Shown: positions 41,646 to 52,398 of the stretch, piece by piece
Layout: each line of letters opens with the position of its first letter
Numbering within the stretch: the stretch's first letter is position 1
DNA from: Ruficoccus sp. ZRK36
GTDB taxonomy: Bacteria; Verrucomicrobiota; Verrucomicrobiia; Opitutales; Cerasicoccaceae
DNA length: 64,000 nucleotides
Reading direction: 5' to 3'
NCBI RefSeq assembly: GCF_019603315.1
Contig: NZ_CP080649.1
Location: forward strand, 697,501 to 761,500
Position numbers and translations under genes: made by a program
Notes under the pieces: generated by a model
Seen by the model: only the letters and a program-made list of their open reading frames with translations
Databases searched by the model: none
Told to the model about the DNA's origin: nothing

Positions 41646-42641
41646 TTAACTCCGGTTACGTTTCCAGTCCGCCACCAATTCATCCACGCCTGCCTCGGTG
41701 GAAACTTCGGGTGCGTAGCCGAGGTCGCGACGGGCGGCGGTGATGTCGTACCAGTGGTCCTTGGAAAGCTCGACGGCCACGAAGCGCGTCATAGCAGGCT
41801 CACCGGGCAGGCAAAACTTATCGTAAATCCACTCCAGCGAGCTGCCCACACGGTAGGCAGTTTTGGCGGAGATCGAGCGTTTGACCGGTGGCTCGCCCAG
41901 ACGCTTGAGCAGGTTGTTGATCCAGTCCCAGAGCACGACCGGCTCACCCTGTGAGAGAAAGTACGCGCAGCCCGCGGCCGTGCCCTTGTCCAGCGCATCG
42001 AGTGCGAGCACGTGGGCGAGAGCTGCATTCGCAACGTGGGTGATGTCCACGCGGTTCTTACCGTCGCCGACGATACGCAGACGCCCCCGGCGGGCACGAT
42101 CGACCAGGCGCGGCACGATGTGCGGGTCGCCCACGCCCCAGATCAAGTGCGGCCGCAAGGCGCAGGTAAGGAGGCCGTCACGGCCATTGGCTGCGAGCAC
42201 TTCCTGCTCAGCCTGAGCCTTTGTTTCCGGGTAGGGGCAGAGCCAGTTTTTCCCGTAGGGCAGCGATTCGTCCGCCCCGGCAAAAGCCTCGCCGGTAAAG
42301 ACCACGCTGGGCGTACTGGTGTAGACGAGGCGCTTGACGCCGTGGCGGGCACAGGCGGCCAGCACATGGCGAGTGCCCAGGACATTGGCGTTAAAGTAGT
42401 CCTCACGCGCCCCCCAGACTCCGGCCTTGGCGGCGACGTGAAAGACCGCATCGGTCCCGGCCACGGCGCGGTCCACCGCCTCGGCATCGGCGATGTCGCC
42501 CTGAATAACCTCGACGCCCTGAGCGACCAACTCCGGCTGGGCCGAACGGCCAAGACTGCGCACGGTATAACCGCGCGCCAGCAGCCGACCGACCACATGG
42601 CGGCCCAGAAAACCTCCCCCGCCGGTTACCAGTACCTTCAT
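41646..42641 (-). CDS. oleD: OleD-like NAD(P)-dependent 2-alkyl-3-ketoacid reductase (SDR)
   Basis: 331 residues from ATG 42641. Extended short-chain dehydrogenase: NAD motif VLVTGGGGFLGRHV, VFHVAAKAGVWG, VYTSTPSVVF with the catalytic Ser/Thr, and Tyr-x3-Lys in CPYPETKAQAEQ; a further LRPHLIWGVGD and HVANAALAHVLAL. The AAKAGVWG and LIWG..D elements are those I associate with OleD and 3-beta-HSD-like reductases. OleD reduces the beta-ketoacid from OleA before OleC/OleB act in long-chain olefin synthesis. An oleC gene lies 3.3 kb away on the same strand, supporting the call; oleA and oleB are not in the window. Confidence 0.7.
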   Translation of the reverse strand: MKVLVTGGGGFLGRHVVGRLLARGYTVRSLGRSAQPELVAQGVEVIQGDIADAEAVDRAVAGTDAVFHVAAKAGVWGAREDYFNANVLGTRHVLAACARHGVKRLVYTSTPSVVFTGEAFAGADESLPYGKNWLCPYPETKAQAEQEVLAANGRDGLLTCALRPHLIWGVGDPHIVPRLVDRARRGRLRIVGDGKNRVDITHVANAALAHVLALDALDKGTAAGCAYFLSQGEPVVLWDWINNLLKRLGEPPVKRSISAKTAYRVGSSLEWIYDKFCLPGEPAMTRFVAVELSKDHWYDITAARRDLGYAPEVSTEAGVDELVADWKRNRS

Positions 42642-42691
42642 ACGGCGACGGTGGGGAGTGCGGGCTTGCTTGCCAACCTTTTTTCCCAAGC

Positions 42692-44557
42692 ATGGGACTT
42701 CCGATGAACGCTCCCGCCCACTCCCTGCCCCGCTGGCCGCTTGCGCTGGCAGTAGCTATTTTAGCACTGCTGCCGTTTCTGCCCGCGCTGGGGAACGGCT
42801 TTGTCTGGGACGACGAGCTGAACATCACCGCCAACGAGCACTTTCGCGGGCTCGATGCGGAGCACCTGGGGTGGATGGCAAGCAGCCGCCACGCGGGGCA
42901 CTATCAGCCGCTGACGTGGCTCAGCTACGCGCTCAACTACACTGCCGACGGGCTGCACCCGCGCGGCTATATCGCAGTCAACCTCCTGCTGCACGCGGTT
43001 AACGCTGCGCTCGTTTTTCTGCTCATCACCTGCCTGCTGCCCGATGGTGGACGACGCGGGCTCTACTGGGCCGTCGCCGGAGCGCTGTTCTATGCGCTGC
43101 ATCCGCTGCGCGTCGAGTCCGTCGTGTGGGTCACGGAGCGCCGGGACGTACTCGCACTGTTCTTCCTTTTACTCAGCCTGCTGGCCTGGCTGCGCTCACA
43201 GCAGAAACCTGAGCGGCTCGGGCTCTTCTATGCGCTCAGTCTGATCGCCTTCGCCCTCTCGCTGCTCTCCAAGGCCTGGGGGATCGTCTACCCGGCGGTA
43301 CTGTTTATCCTGTGCCTTTACCCGCTACGGCAGCGTGCATTTGGGAAAATCATTGTCCGGCTGCTTCCCTTCGCATTGCTGGCGCTGGGCGCGGCCCTGT
43401 TGGCAGCATGGGCCCAGTCCGAGCAGGCTATGGCCACGCTCGCCGAGCACGGCGTAGCTGCGCGGCTCGTCCAGGCCATCTGGAGCCCGGCCTTTTATCT
43501 CGGGCAGACGGCATGGCCGCTGAATCTCTCCCCCCTCTACCTGCTGCCAAAAGACTTTAGCCCGTGGACAGCGAGCATGCTCGCGGGAGCAGCCGTTACA
43601 CTGGCGATCACCGCCCTACTGATCGCGCGAGCCCGACGCGCACCGGGCTTGCTGACCGGTTGGCTGATCTTTCTGGTGCTGCTCGCGCCGGTCTCGGGGC
43701 TGGCTCAGAGTGGCCCGCAACTCGCGGCCGACCGCTACACCTATCTGGCTGGGATCGTCCTCGCCGTCGGTGTCACAGCTGCTGGACGGTTCGCCGGGCA
43801 GCGCTGGCCCGAGCAGCAAAAGCTGCACGCGGTTGCCATGGCGATGGCCCTGGCGGTGCTGGCCATGCTCACCGTGCGCCAATGCACGGTCTGGGAGAAT
43901 GCCGAGACGCTCTGGGGGCGCGCCATCTCGGCTGATGCGGACAACTACGTGGCCTACTTTAACCGCGCCCAGCAGGCCGACCACGCAAACACACCTCACC
44001 GGCTACAGGACCTCAACCGTGCGATCGAGCTGGACCCATCCTATGCCCAGGCCTACGCACTGCGGGGCGAGCTGAACCTCAACGCCGGGCATACCGCAGA
44101 GGCCCGTGCAGACCTCGACCACGCCATCGAGCTGGACGCCTCGCAGGCCCAGGCCTGGAACAACCGCGGCGTCCTGCGCCTAAACACCGGTGACAAGAGC
44201 GGCGCGCGCGAAGACTTTACCGCTGCCCTTGAGCGCGACTCCAGCCTCTACGAAGCCCATATCAATCGCGGTCTGCTCCGACAGCAAGACGGGGACCGAG
44301 CCGGAGCCCTGGCCGACTATGATGCGGCCATCGCCCTCAACCCCAACGTGTGGCAGGTCTACTACAACCGCGGCCTGCTGCGTGCTCAGCAGGGCCAGGC
44401 CGAGGCGGCGATTGGGGACTTTACCCGGGTCATTCAGCTCAATCCGGGCTTTCCCGGAACATATCGCGAGCGAGCGGTACTGTATAACAAGACCGGTCAG
44501 GCCGCCGCCGCCCAGCAAGATCTGGTAACCGCACGGCGCTTGACGCAAAAGCCTTGA
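42692..44557 (+). CDS. TMTC-like polytopic membrane protein with C-terminal TPRs
   Basis: A 621-residue protein (alternative ATG at 42704). Residues ~15-420 contain about ten membrane helices and the GT-C-type first loop FVWDDELNITANEHF with an acidic pair, then HPLRVESVVWVTERRDVLAL, a hallmark of the TMTC/DUF1736 group of protein O-mannosyltransferase-like enzymes. Residues ~430-615 hold five TPRs (e.g. AWNNRGVLRLNTGDKSGAREDF). In animals TMTC proteins O-mannosylate cadherins; the bacterial substrates are unknown. Divergent from oleD by 50 bases. Confidence 0.75.
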   Translation: MGLPMNAPAHSLPRWPLALAVAILALLPFLPALGNGFVWDDELNITANEHFRGLDAEHLGWMASSRHAGHYQPLTWLSYALNYTADGLHPRGYIAVNLLLHAVNAALVFLLITCLLPDGGRRGLYWAVAGALFYALHPLRVESVVWVTERRDVLALFFLLLSLLAWLRSQQKPERLGLFYALSLIAFALSLLSKAWGIVYPAVLFILCLYPLRQRAFGKIIVRLLPFALLALGAALLAAWAQSEQAMATLAEHGVAARLVQAIWSPAFYLGQTAWPLNLSPLYLLPKDFSPWTASMLAGAAVTLAITALLIARARRAPGLLTGWLIFLVLLAPVSGLAQSGPQLAADRYTYLAGIVLAVGVTAAGRFAGQRWPEQQKLHAVAMAMALAVLAMLTVRQCTVWENAETLWGRAISADADNYVAYFNRAQQADHANTPHRLQDLNRAIELDPSYAQAYALRGELNLNAGHTAEARADLDHAIELDASQAQAWNNRGVLRLNTGDKSGAREDFTAALERDSSLYEAHINRGLLRQQDGDRAGALADYDAAIALNPNVWQVYYNRGLLRAQQGQAEAAIGDFTRVIQLNPGFPGTYRERAVLYNKTGQAAAAQQDLVTARRLTQKP

Positions 44558-44631
44558 TCCGTGATCTGCGGTCAGGGCCGTGTCGCAATCTCAGCACAGG
44601 TGGGCACCCATCACAGAACCCGTACCGCACC

Positions 44632-45240
44632 ATGAATTTATCATCTGTACTCAGTACGTCCGCGTGCGTGCTGGCCCTCAGCCTCACCTCTCTCCACGCC
44701 GATCAGGCACTGGCCGAGGGCTTTTCACTGAGCGATAACGACGCCAGCGTCCACATGAACAACATCGGCCAGCTCGGCGAATGCGAGAGCGGAGCCGTAC
44801 GCTTCCCCGGCGAGGAGGAAATCCTGCTCACGATCATCCCCTTTGGAGAGCAGGGTAAGGCGACCTTTAACCGCGAGCGCTTCACACAGGCCGTGCAGGA
44901 GCGCATCGCCATGAGCCTCACCGGCACCACCGATACCGACAGCCTCAAAGATCAGGCTCTGGGCCAGAAGATCGACCAGCACTGCACCAGTCAGGGCATG
45001 AGCAGACCCCACTGCTATCTGGCAGGGGCCAGCCTCACCGCGTCTTCAGATAATGCCTCGGAGTACAGCGATGCGGTGATGTTTATCCTGACGGATAAGG
45101 CCATCCTACAGGCGGTCTACAGCCCCTATCCGGGCGCCCGCAAACCCTCCGGCACCACACCGGCCGAGCTGATGAAACAGCTCGCAATGAACCTCGAGTA
45201 CTCGAGCCCAACGCCCGACAAAGGCACTGAATCATCCTAG
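44632..45240 (+). CDS. Secreted hypothetical protein, paralog 1
   Basis: 202 residues from ATG 44632, which starts a signal peptide (NLSSVLSTSACVLALSLTSLHA). The mature part begins GFSLSDNDASVHMNNI and shares a pattern with the next gene: EEEILLTIIPFGEQGKATFNRE, then TPAELMKQLAMNLEYSSP. I do not recognise the family. Two neighbouring divergent copies with matching N- and C-terminal blocks indicate an old tandem duplication. Confidence 0.65.
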   Translation: MNLSSVLSTSACVLALSLTSLHADQALAEGFSLSDNDASVHMNNIGQLGECESGAVRFPGEEEILLTIIPFGEQGKATFNRERFTQAVQERIAMSLTGTTDTDSLKDQALGQKIDQHCTSQGMSRPHCYLAGASLTASSDNASEYSDAVMFILTDKAILQAVYSPYPGARKPSGTTPAELMKQLAMNLEYSSPTPDKGTESS

Positions 45241-45284
45241 TCAGAGAGGATAGCCGGACTCATCCATTTCCAGCAGATAGATGG

Positions 45285-45332
45285 GCCACAGAGGTGCGGA
45301 GTTTTTCTCTTTGTTCTCCGCATCTCTGTGGC
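45285..45332. repeat. Long hairpin between the two paralogs
   Basis: Arms 45285-45301 and 45316-45332 pair at 16 of 17 positions around a 14-base pyrimidine-rich loop. The arms contain CACAGAG and CTCTGTG and belong to the CAGAGG-type intergenic repeats. Confidence 0.65.
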
Positions 45333-45387
45333 GACTTTACTTCGACATAGACTCCGGTGGGATAAGGTTCATATAAGGTACCCCATC

Positions 45388-46002
45388 ATGAAGGGATATA
45401 CGCGTTACGTTAGCCATATTCTGCTCCTACTCTTGCTGGTAATCCCCGGCTCGCGGCTGCTCGCCGACCAGGAATTGGGCTATGGCTATCGCTTGAGCGA
45501 CAACAAAGCTGCAGTAGACATCAGTGAAATAAAAAGCGATCCGAACGCCAAGGCCTTGGCGGTTACGCTAACCTACGAGGGCGAGGAGCCGATTTTGATC
45601 TCCTTGATACCTTTTGCAAAGGATGGCGCCGAAGGCGTTAACAGAGATGAACTGACTCCTGAAACCCTAAAGACCATGTCGATGCTTTTGACCGGAGTCA
45701 AAGACCCGAGCCATGTACAGGAAATCGACTTGGGAGAGGGGGTCGGCAAACACTTGTCCGAACAGGGCATCCAGCCCAGCTACTGCTTTCTGACCTGGGA
45801 CAAACTCTATGACTACAAAACCGGCAAGGCTTTCAATGAGACAGTCTATGCGGGCTCAATGCTCACGTTGTTCACCGACAAGGTCCTGCTGCAGGCCTTC
45901 TCACAGCGCTATCCGGTCAGTGGCGAGGAGCTTCCCACCATCCCTGTGGAGCTGATGAAGCGCCTGGCGATGGATATTAAATTTACCCCTGAGCGCGAGT
46001 AA
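45388..46002 (+). CDS. Secreted hypothetical protein, paralog 2
   Basis: 204 residues from ATG 45388, followed by a signal peptide (YVSHILLLLLLVIPGSRLLA). The mature part, GYRLSDNKAAVDISEI, EEPILISLIPFAKDGAEGVNRDE and IPVELMKRLAMDIKFTPE, aligns with the previous gene. Function unknown. Its 3' end overlaps the convergent oleC gene by 20 bases. Confidence 0.65.
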   Translation: MKGYTRYVSHILLLLLLVIPGSRLLADQELGYGYRLSDNKAAVDISEIKSDPNAKALAVTLTYEGEEPILISLIPFAKDGAEGVNRDELTPETLKTMSMLLTGVKDPSHVQEIDLGEGVGKHLSEQGIQPSYCFLTWDKLYDYKTGKAFNETVYAGSMLTLFTDKVLLQAFSQRYPVSGEELPTIPVELMKRLAMDIKFTPERE

Positions 46003-47647
46003 ACTTCCGCCCCAGGGCGAGGCGGTGGATCTTGGCGTTGTGGCGCACATCCACCGGCAGACCCGCCTCGATAAAGACCCGCCCGATGCGCTGCGTGAGC
46101 GGGTGAGAAGCGGCAACCGCGAGCATCTCTTTTTCAAAAGCTGTCCGAGCACTCGGGCTCGTGGGGAGCTTGCCCGGGTCAGGCTCGATCACGATAGCCG
46201 GGGTCTGGTGGCCGGGTTTCCCGAGGCCGATCAGGGCACTGCGGTAAACATCCGGGTGTCGGTTAAAAATCGCTTCGCAGCAATCGGTGTAGAGGTCGCC
46301 TTCGGGCGTCTGGACACGCTCGGCCTTACGGCCACAGAACCAAAGCCGCCCGTGCTCGTCGAGATACCCCAGATCGCCCATGCGATGCCAGATCCTGGAC
46401 GGGTCAGCGGAATCAGAGAGTTTGGCGGCAGCGGTGGCCTCGGGGCGGGCTTCGTAGCTCTTGGTCACTGTGGGGCCGCAGACAGTGATCTCGCCAATCT
46501 CACCGACCGGCACACACAGATCGTCAGCCATTTCACGTAAGGGAGCGTCCGTCAGGCGAATGATCCGGACCGTCATCTCTGGAAAAGCCGTACCCACGCA
46601 GGTGCCGCGCCCCTCATCGGTAAGCGGCTGCGTCTGCTCCAATATCTCGCGCCCACAGATGCTGGCGACGGGCAGCGCCTCGGTCGCGCCATAGGGGGTG
46701 TTGATCTCGCCAGCGGGCAGGAGGGGCTTCATACGCCGGATCAGACCTGGCGGGACGGGTGCGCCCGCCATCTGAATACGCCGGACGGACGGCAGGGTCT
46801 TCCCCTCGCGCTCGCAGTAGCGGGCAATCAGGCTCCACAGGGCGGGCGAGCCAAAGCTGTTCGTGACCCCGGCCTTCTGGATCGCTTCCACGATTTTAGC
46901 GGGATCAGCGGCAGCCGGTTTTGAGGGGTCCATCTCGGGGACCACCGTGGTCATGCCCAGCGCCGGGTTGAACAAAGCGAAAACCGGCAGCAAGGTCAGG
47001 TCCACCTCGCCGGGCTCAACCTGGTAGCGCTCCTTGAGCAGACGCACCTGCGCCTCGAACATCCCGTGCTCGTAGCGCACGCCCTTGGCCGGACCAGTCG
47101 AGCCGGAGGTAAAAAGGATGGCCGCTAAGTCCGTAGGGCTGGCGACCGCGAAGTCGGTCGGAGGACGACTCGCAGGGGCAGACTGCTCAGCACTCTGAGC
47201 CAGGCAGGCGCGCCAGCGACGGGAGCCGACTGTCAGCTTATGCCGGAAGCGGCAGCCCCTTAGCAGGAGCGGGGAGAGCCAGGTGGCGGCGGGGATACCC
47301 ATCAAGGCTTCGGGGCGGCTTTGCCGCACACAGGAGCGGAAGTGCTTCCACCCCATCCCCGGATCGATCACGACCGGAACGGCCCCGACCTTAAAAAGTG
47401 CGAAGACCGACAGAATCAGGTCAAAGCCGGGTTTGACCATGAGTAACACACGCGTCCCCCGGCGGATACCGTGCTTTTCACAATAAGCGGCTGCGGCGCA
47501 TGCGCTGGCTTCAAGGCGCTTAAACGATATCGCCTCGTACGACAACTCTCCCTGGCTGCGCAGCGGCAGCTTAAGGGCGGGTGCATCCGGGCTGGCCTGA
47601 GCAGCTAGCGTCAGGTAGCGGGCGACATTGGCGTTACCGTCGCCCAT
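45983..47647 (-). CDS. oleC: OleC-like beta-lactone synthetase (ANL superfamily)
   Basis: A 554-residue adenylate-forming enzyme. Motifs: P-loop LFTSGSTGPAKGVRYEH, A5 PYGATEALPV, A7 HRMGDLGYLDEHGRLWFCGRKAERVQT and the final catalytic Lys in RHNAKIHRLAL. The WFCGRKA block and the preceding GEIGEITVCGPTVTKSY are typical of OleC, which converts 2-alkyl-3-hydroxyacids to beta-lactones; OleB then decarboxylates these to long-chain olefins. oleD is on the same strand 3.3 kb downstream, separated by three + strand genes, so the operon looks split. oleA and oleB are missing here. Confidence 0.82.
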   Translation of the reverse strand: MGDGNANVARYLTLAAQASPDAPALKLPLRSQGELSYEAISFKRLEASACAAAAYCEKHGIRRGTRVLLMVKPGFDLILSVFALFKVGAVPVVIDPGMGWKHFRSCVRQSRPEALMGIPAATWLSPLLLRGCRFRHKLTVGSRRWRACLAQSAEQSAPASRPPTDFAVASPTDLAAILFTSGSTGPAKGVRYEHGMFEAQVRLLKERYQVEPGEVDLTLLPVFALFNPALGMTTVVPEMDPSKPAAADPAKIVEAIQKAGVTNSFGSPALWSLIARYCEREGKTLPSVRRIQMAGAPVPPGLIRRMKPLLPAGEINTPYGATEALPVASICGREILEQTQPLTDEGRGTCVGTAFPEMTVRIIRLTDAPLREMADDLCVPVGEIGEITVCGPTVTKSYEARPEATAAAKLSDSADPSRIWHRMGDLGYLDEHGRLWFCGRKAERVQTPEGDLYTDCCEAIFNRHPDVYRSALIGLGKPGHQTPAIVIEPDPGKLPTSPSARTAFEKEMLAVAASHPLTQRIGRVFIEAGLPVDVRHNAKIHRLALGRKFTRAQG

Positions 47648-47678
47648 TATGAAACCCGATTGGCCCCTGGGGCCGGGA

Positions 47679-47957
47679 TTAGTAGTCGGCTACGACGATC
47701 GTGCCCCAGAGCAGGGACAGATTGTCGCCGGATACGTTCTTGGTCGGGTAGAGCTGGTCGGTGTGGACGTTGATGTTGTCGTCCTTGAGCTTTTTGTACG
47801 AGCCGGGCGAATAGCTGACCAGACCGAAAGCGTCAAAATCCTGATTTGCACGCACATAGGCGGGATGGACACCATCCGGCACATTGCTGCAGCCAGCGAA
47901 AACCATAGCGGCAAGGGCGGTAATACCAACGAGAAGGGAAGCAGAAGACTTTTTCAT
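47679..47957 (-). CDS. Small lipoprotein
   Basis: 92 residues from ATG 47957. A short basic start (KKSSASLLVGITALA) leads to a lipobox VFAGC, predicting lipidation of Cys and removal of about 22 residues. The mature part (VRANQDFDAFGLVSYSPGSYKKL) is not recognised. It lies 31 bases upstream of oleC on the same strand but no functional link is visible. Lgt, which would lipidate it, is encoded at 62292. Confidence 0.65.
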   Translation of the reverse strand: MKKSSASLLVGITALAAMVFAGCSNVPDGVHPAYVRANQDFDAFGLVSYSPGSYKKLKDDNINVHTDQLYPTKNVSGDNLSLLWGTIVVADY

Positions 47958-48038
47958 GTACTTAGAGTGAAGGGTCAGTTGACGTAAAATTAGGTAACAC
48001 TTCAAGGTTAAATTTTCCTGCGATCTTTCGCCAGTCTT

Positions 48039-49958
48039 TTAATTTCCACCGGCAGGAGCAGATTCGGGGGCGATGACACTGCGGATGACCCAGCTGAGCT
48101 GCTGAATCGTATAGGGCTTCTGGATCGTGGCCTGAAAGCCGTACTGCGCAGGATTGAGCAAGACGGGGTTATTCGTATAGCCACTGGTGACGATGCATTT
48201 GATGTCAGGGTAACTTGAGCGCAGCCTCTCGGCAGCCTCGACTGCGCCAAGACCACCCGGCACGGTCAAGTCCGCGATCAGCACGTCGTAGGAGTTTTCG
48301 CGGGCCTCCGCCTCTTCATAGAGGCGGATCGCCTCGTCCCCGTCCGCAGCAAACGCCACCTCGTAGCCCAGGTGGGTCAACATGTCGCCGGCGATCTGGC
48401 GAATCATCTGCTCATCATCCATGAGCAGGATCCGGCCCTTGCCATGGTAGAGCTTCTGCTCCGGCTCGCGCGCCTGCACTGAGGCACTGGGCAGCCCGGG
48501 CAGATACAAGATGAAGGTCGTCCCCACGCCGGGCTCGGAGTCCACCATGATATGCCCATCATGGTTTTTGACGATGGAGTAGCTGGTGGCCAGCCCCAGC
48601 CCGGAGCCCGTCTTTTTCGTGGTAAAATAAGGGTCGAAAATCCGAGCCAGATGCTCAGGCGGGATACCGGGGCCATTATCGGACACGGAGACTCTTACGT
48701 AAAAACCGGGCTCCAACGGGATCGACGGCTCGGCCCCCAACTCGGCATTCTCCGCCTGAATCTCGATACGGCCGCCCTTCTTCATCGCCTGGGTGGCATT
48801 GATGAGCAGGTTATTCAAAACCTGCGCGATCTGGCCCTCATCCACCTCGACCGCCCACAGGTCCTCGGGGACACTGAGCTGGCAGCGGCAATTCGAGCCG
48901 CTCAGCACGAACCCTGATGACTCACGGATGAGCTCGTGCAGGCAGGTGCGGTTCTTGACCGGCACACCGCCCTTAGAGAAGGTCATGAGCTGATGTGTCA
49001 GGTCACGCGCCCGCAAGGCGGCTTTTTCAGCGGCCTTGAGAATCGTAAAAAGCTGGTCCTGGGGCTCGCAGCGGTTTCTTGCCAGAGAGATATTACCGAG
49101 GATACCGGTCAGGATGTTATTAAAATCGTGCGCGATCCCACCGGACAGGAGCGCGATCGACTCCATACGCTGGTTTTTCTGAAGCTCGCGCTCCAGCCGC
49201 ACCTGATTGGTGATGTCGGAAAAGACCAATACGCAGCCGGTCAGCCTGTCCTGGGCGTCTAAAATCGGGGAGAGCAGGAAGTTGATCTTACGCTCGATCC
49301 CATCAGCCGTCACCAGATGCCGATCTGCCAGGGGGCCAACCGCCTGGCCGCTGCGGAAGACCCGCTCCAGCGGCAGGGGGCTCTCCGCCTTTGACTCAGC
49401 ATCCAGCAGGTGAAAAATCTCCCGTAGAGGCTGCCCGGCCACATCCTCCAGCCGCTGCCCGATGAGGCGCTCCCCCTCGCGGTTCACATAATCGATAGCG
49501 CCCTTCACATCCGTAGTGATGACCCCCTCGCCAATGGAGCTGAGCGTGACAGCGAGCTTCTCGCGATCCAGTTCGCGCTGGGCCTGCTCAGTCCGCTGGC
49601 CGGAGATATCTTTCAGGATAAGGACACACTCGCCAGTAGCAGCTTCCGGCGCGAGGACCTCTACCCCAGCCCAGAACTCCCGGCCATCCGCGCGGGAGAA
49701 AGACATTTCGCAAGCCTCGGAGCGGCCTGCCACCACCAGATCCGCCAAGACCCCAAAGGTAGCGGGGCGGGACTCGCCCAGATCAAAGGCTGCCTGCACC
49801 TGCGCCCGGCCATAACCACTCAGATGCTCCCAGGCCGGATTGACATACTCGACAGTAACCTCCCCCGGCGTTTCGACGGGGTTACGAACAACGGCAATAG
49901 CGATATCCAGACGGTCCGCCAGGGAGCGGAGCGTTTCGTATCCGGGACCACTTGGCAT
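48039..49958 (-). CDS. Hybrid sensor histidine kinase (PAS-PAS-HisKA-HATPase-REC)
   Basis: 639 residues from ATG 49958. Two PAS domains (about 10-130 and 130-255), a HisKA domain with phospho-acceptor His277 (LLSGGIAHDFNNI), an HATPase domain with N-box LNNLLINATQAM, G1 VSDNGPGIP and G2 GSGLGLATSYSIVK, and a C-terminal receiver with acidic pair MDDEQ and phospho-Asp563 (VLIADLTVPGG). No membrane segment from this start, so it is a cytoplasmic sensor. No response regulator or target operon is adjacent, so the output is unknown. Confidence 0.88.
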   Translation of the reverse strand: MPSGPGYETLRSLADRLDIAIAVVRNPVETPGEVTVEYVNPAWEHLSGYGRAQVQAAFDLGESRPATFGVLADLVVAGRSEACEMSFSRADGREFWAGVEVLAPEAATGECVLILKDISGQRTEQAQRELDREKLAVTLSSIGEGVITTDVKGAIDYVNREGERLIGQRLEDVAGQPLREIFHLLDAESKAESPLPLERVFRSGQAVGPLADRHLVTADGIERKINFLLSPILDAQDRLTGCVLVFSDITNQVRLERELQKNQRMESIALLSGGIAHDFNNILTGILGNISLARNRCEPQDQLFTILKAAEKAALRARDLTHQLMTFSKGGVPVKNRTCLHELIRESSGFVLSGSNCRCQLSVPEDLWAVEVDEGQIAQVLNNLLINATQAMKKGGRIEIQAENAELGAEPSIPLEPGFYVRVSVSDNGPGIPPEHLARIFDPYFTTKKTGSGLGLATSYSIVKNHDGHIMVDSEPGVGTTFILYLPGLPSASVQAREPEQKLYHGKGRILLMDDEQMIRQIAGDMLTHLGYEVAFAADGDEAIRLYEEAEARENSYDVLIADLTVPGGLGAVEAAERLRSSYPDIKCIVTSGYTNNPVLLNPAQYGFQATIQKPYTIQQLSWVIRSVIAPESAPAGGN

Positions 49959-50193
49959 GAAGACAGGTATGTTGGCTGCTTCCGGACAAGAGGTTACAGG
50001 TTTTGAACGAAAGCAGCGGGTCGGCCCAAACGAGGGGCTTGGTATGCCTAATAAATTAATACACGGGCAAAGAGCCAGAAGAAAAATCATCTGCACTTGC
50101 ACAATGTCCCGAAATAAAACGACGGGCATCTGCCGCAAACACTGGCCTGATGAAGCTTGACCAAGCCCGCTCGGCTTTCATGCTGGATCCCTT

Positions 50194-51753
<1,560 letters not shown>

Positions 51754-51756
<3 letters not shown>

Positions 51757-51822
51757 GCGGGTTGCACCCGCTGGCATTGATGGGGCTCTGCCCCATCGCT
51801 CGCTAAGGCTCGCTGCCCCGGT
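51754..51822 (+). repeat. 3'-end-associated multi-hairpin repeat
   Basis: Begins at the glyQS stop: GCGGGT-TGC-ACCCGC, GGCATTGA, TGGGGC-TCT-GCCCCA, then CGCTCGCTAAGGCTCGCTGCC. Nearly the same as the copy at 59446. Confidence 0.72.
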
Positions 51823-51861
51823 TTCTGTAAGGTGAATTAAGCCTGACTTGGCTTACTGTGC

Positions 51862-52350
51862 TCATTGCATAGCATCGCCATAGCAGAGCGCGTTGAGTTC
51901 CCGTAGAGAGACGACATCACCAGTTGCCGTCCGTCTCAAGTCTGCTACCGCCGGGTCAGCCTTGCTCAACGCAACCATCAGGTCGCAGTTCGCCGACAGC
52001 AATACATCCGCATCATCCTTTCCGTCTATCCCCTGCTGGAAGGCGTAGGCCTGCATAACAATGTAGCGCAGGGCGGATAGATCCTTTTCGTTGGGAGTCG
52101 CATCATTAAGCACACGAATGGACTCCAGAAAACCTTTTACACTCTGATCGCGCTCAATCATGTCTATGCTTGGGACTTCGCCCAGCAAGACACCCGCAGA
52201 AGGAGCGAACCAGTGACGTCTGATTTGCCAGGCAACAGCCAACGTGACAATGACTAGACACGTAGCCAGGAGCCACCTTCGAGTGTGTGTAATCTTCACC
52301 GTACCGTGATGGTGCTGGTTATACCAAACGCCCACAAGCCTTTTCAACAT
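51862..52350 (-). CDS. Hypothetical single-span membrane protein
   Basis: A 162-residue protein. A good ribosome site (AGGAGA, seven bases upstream) supports ATG 52350. One membrane helix (WLLATCLVIVTLAVAWQI, about 26-43) with a His/Arg-rich cytoplasmic N-terminus; the extracytoplasmic part is predicted helical (LSALRYIVMQAYAFQQG). I do not recognise it. It is isolated between repeat regions. Confidence 0.55.
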   Translation of the reverse strand: MLKRLVGVWYNQHHHGTVKITHTRRWLLATCLVIVTLAVAWQIRRHWFAPSAGVLLGEVPSIDMIERDQSVKGFLESIRVLNDATPNEKDLSALRYIVMQAYAFQQGIDGKDDADVLLSANCDLMVALSKADPAVADLRRTATGDVVSLRELNALCYGDAMQ

Positions 52351-52398
52351 GTCGAAGTCTCCTCGCCCAAAGGTGGCGACCCAGTTTGGATGCTCTGC

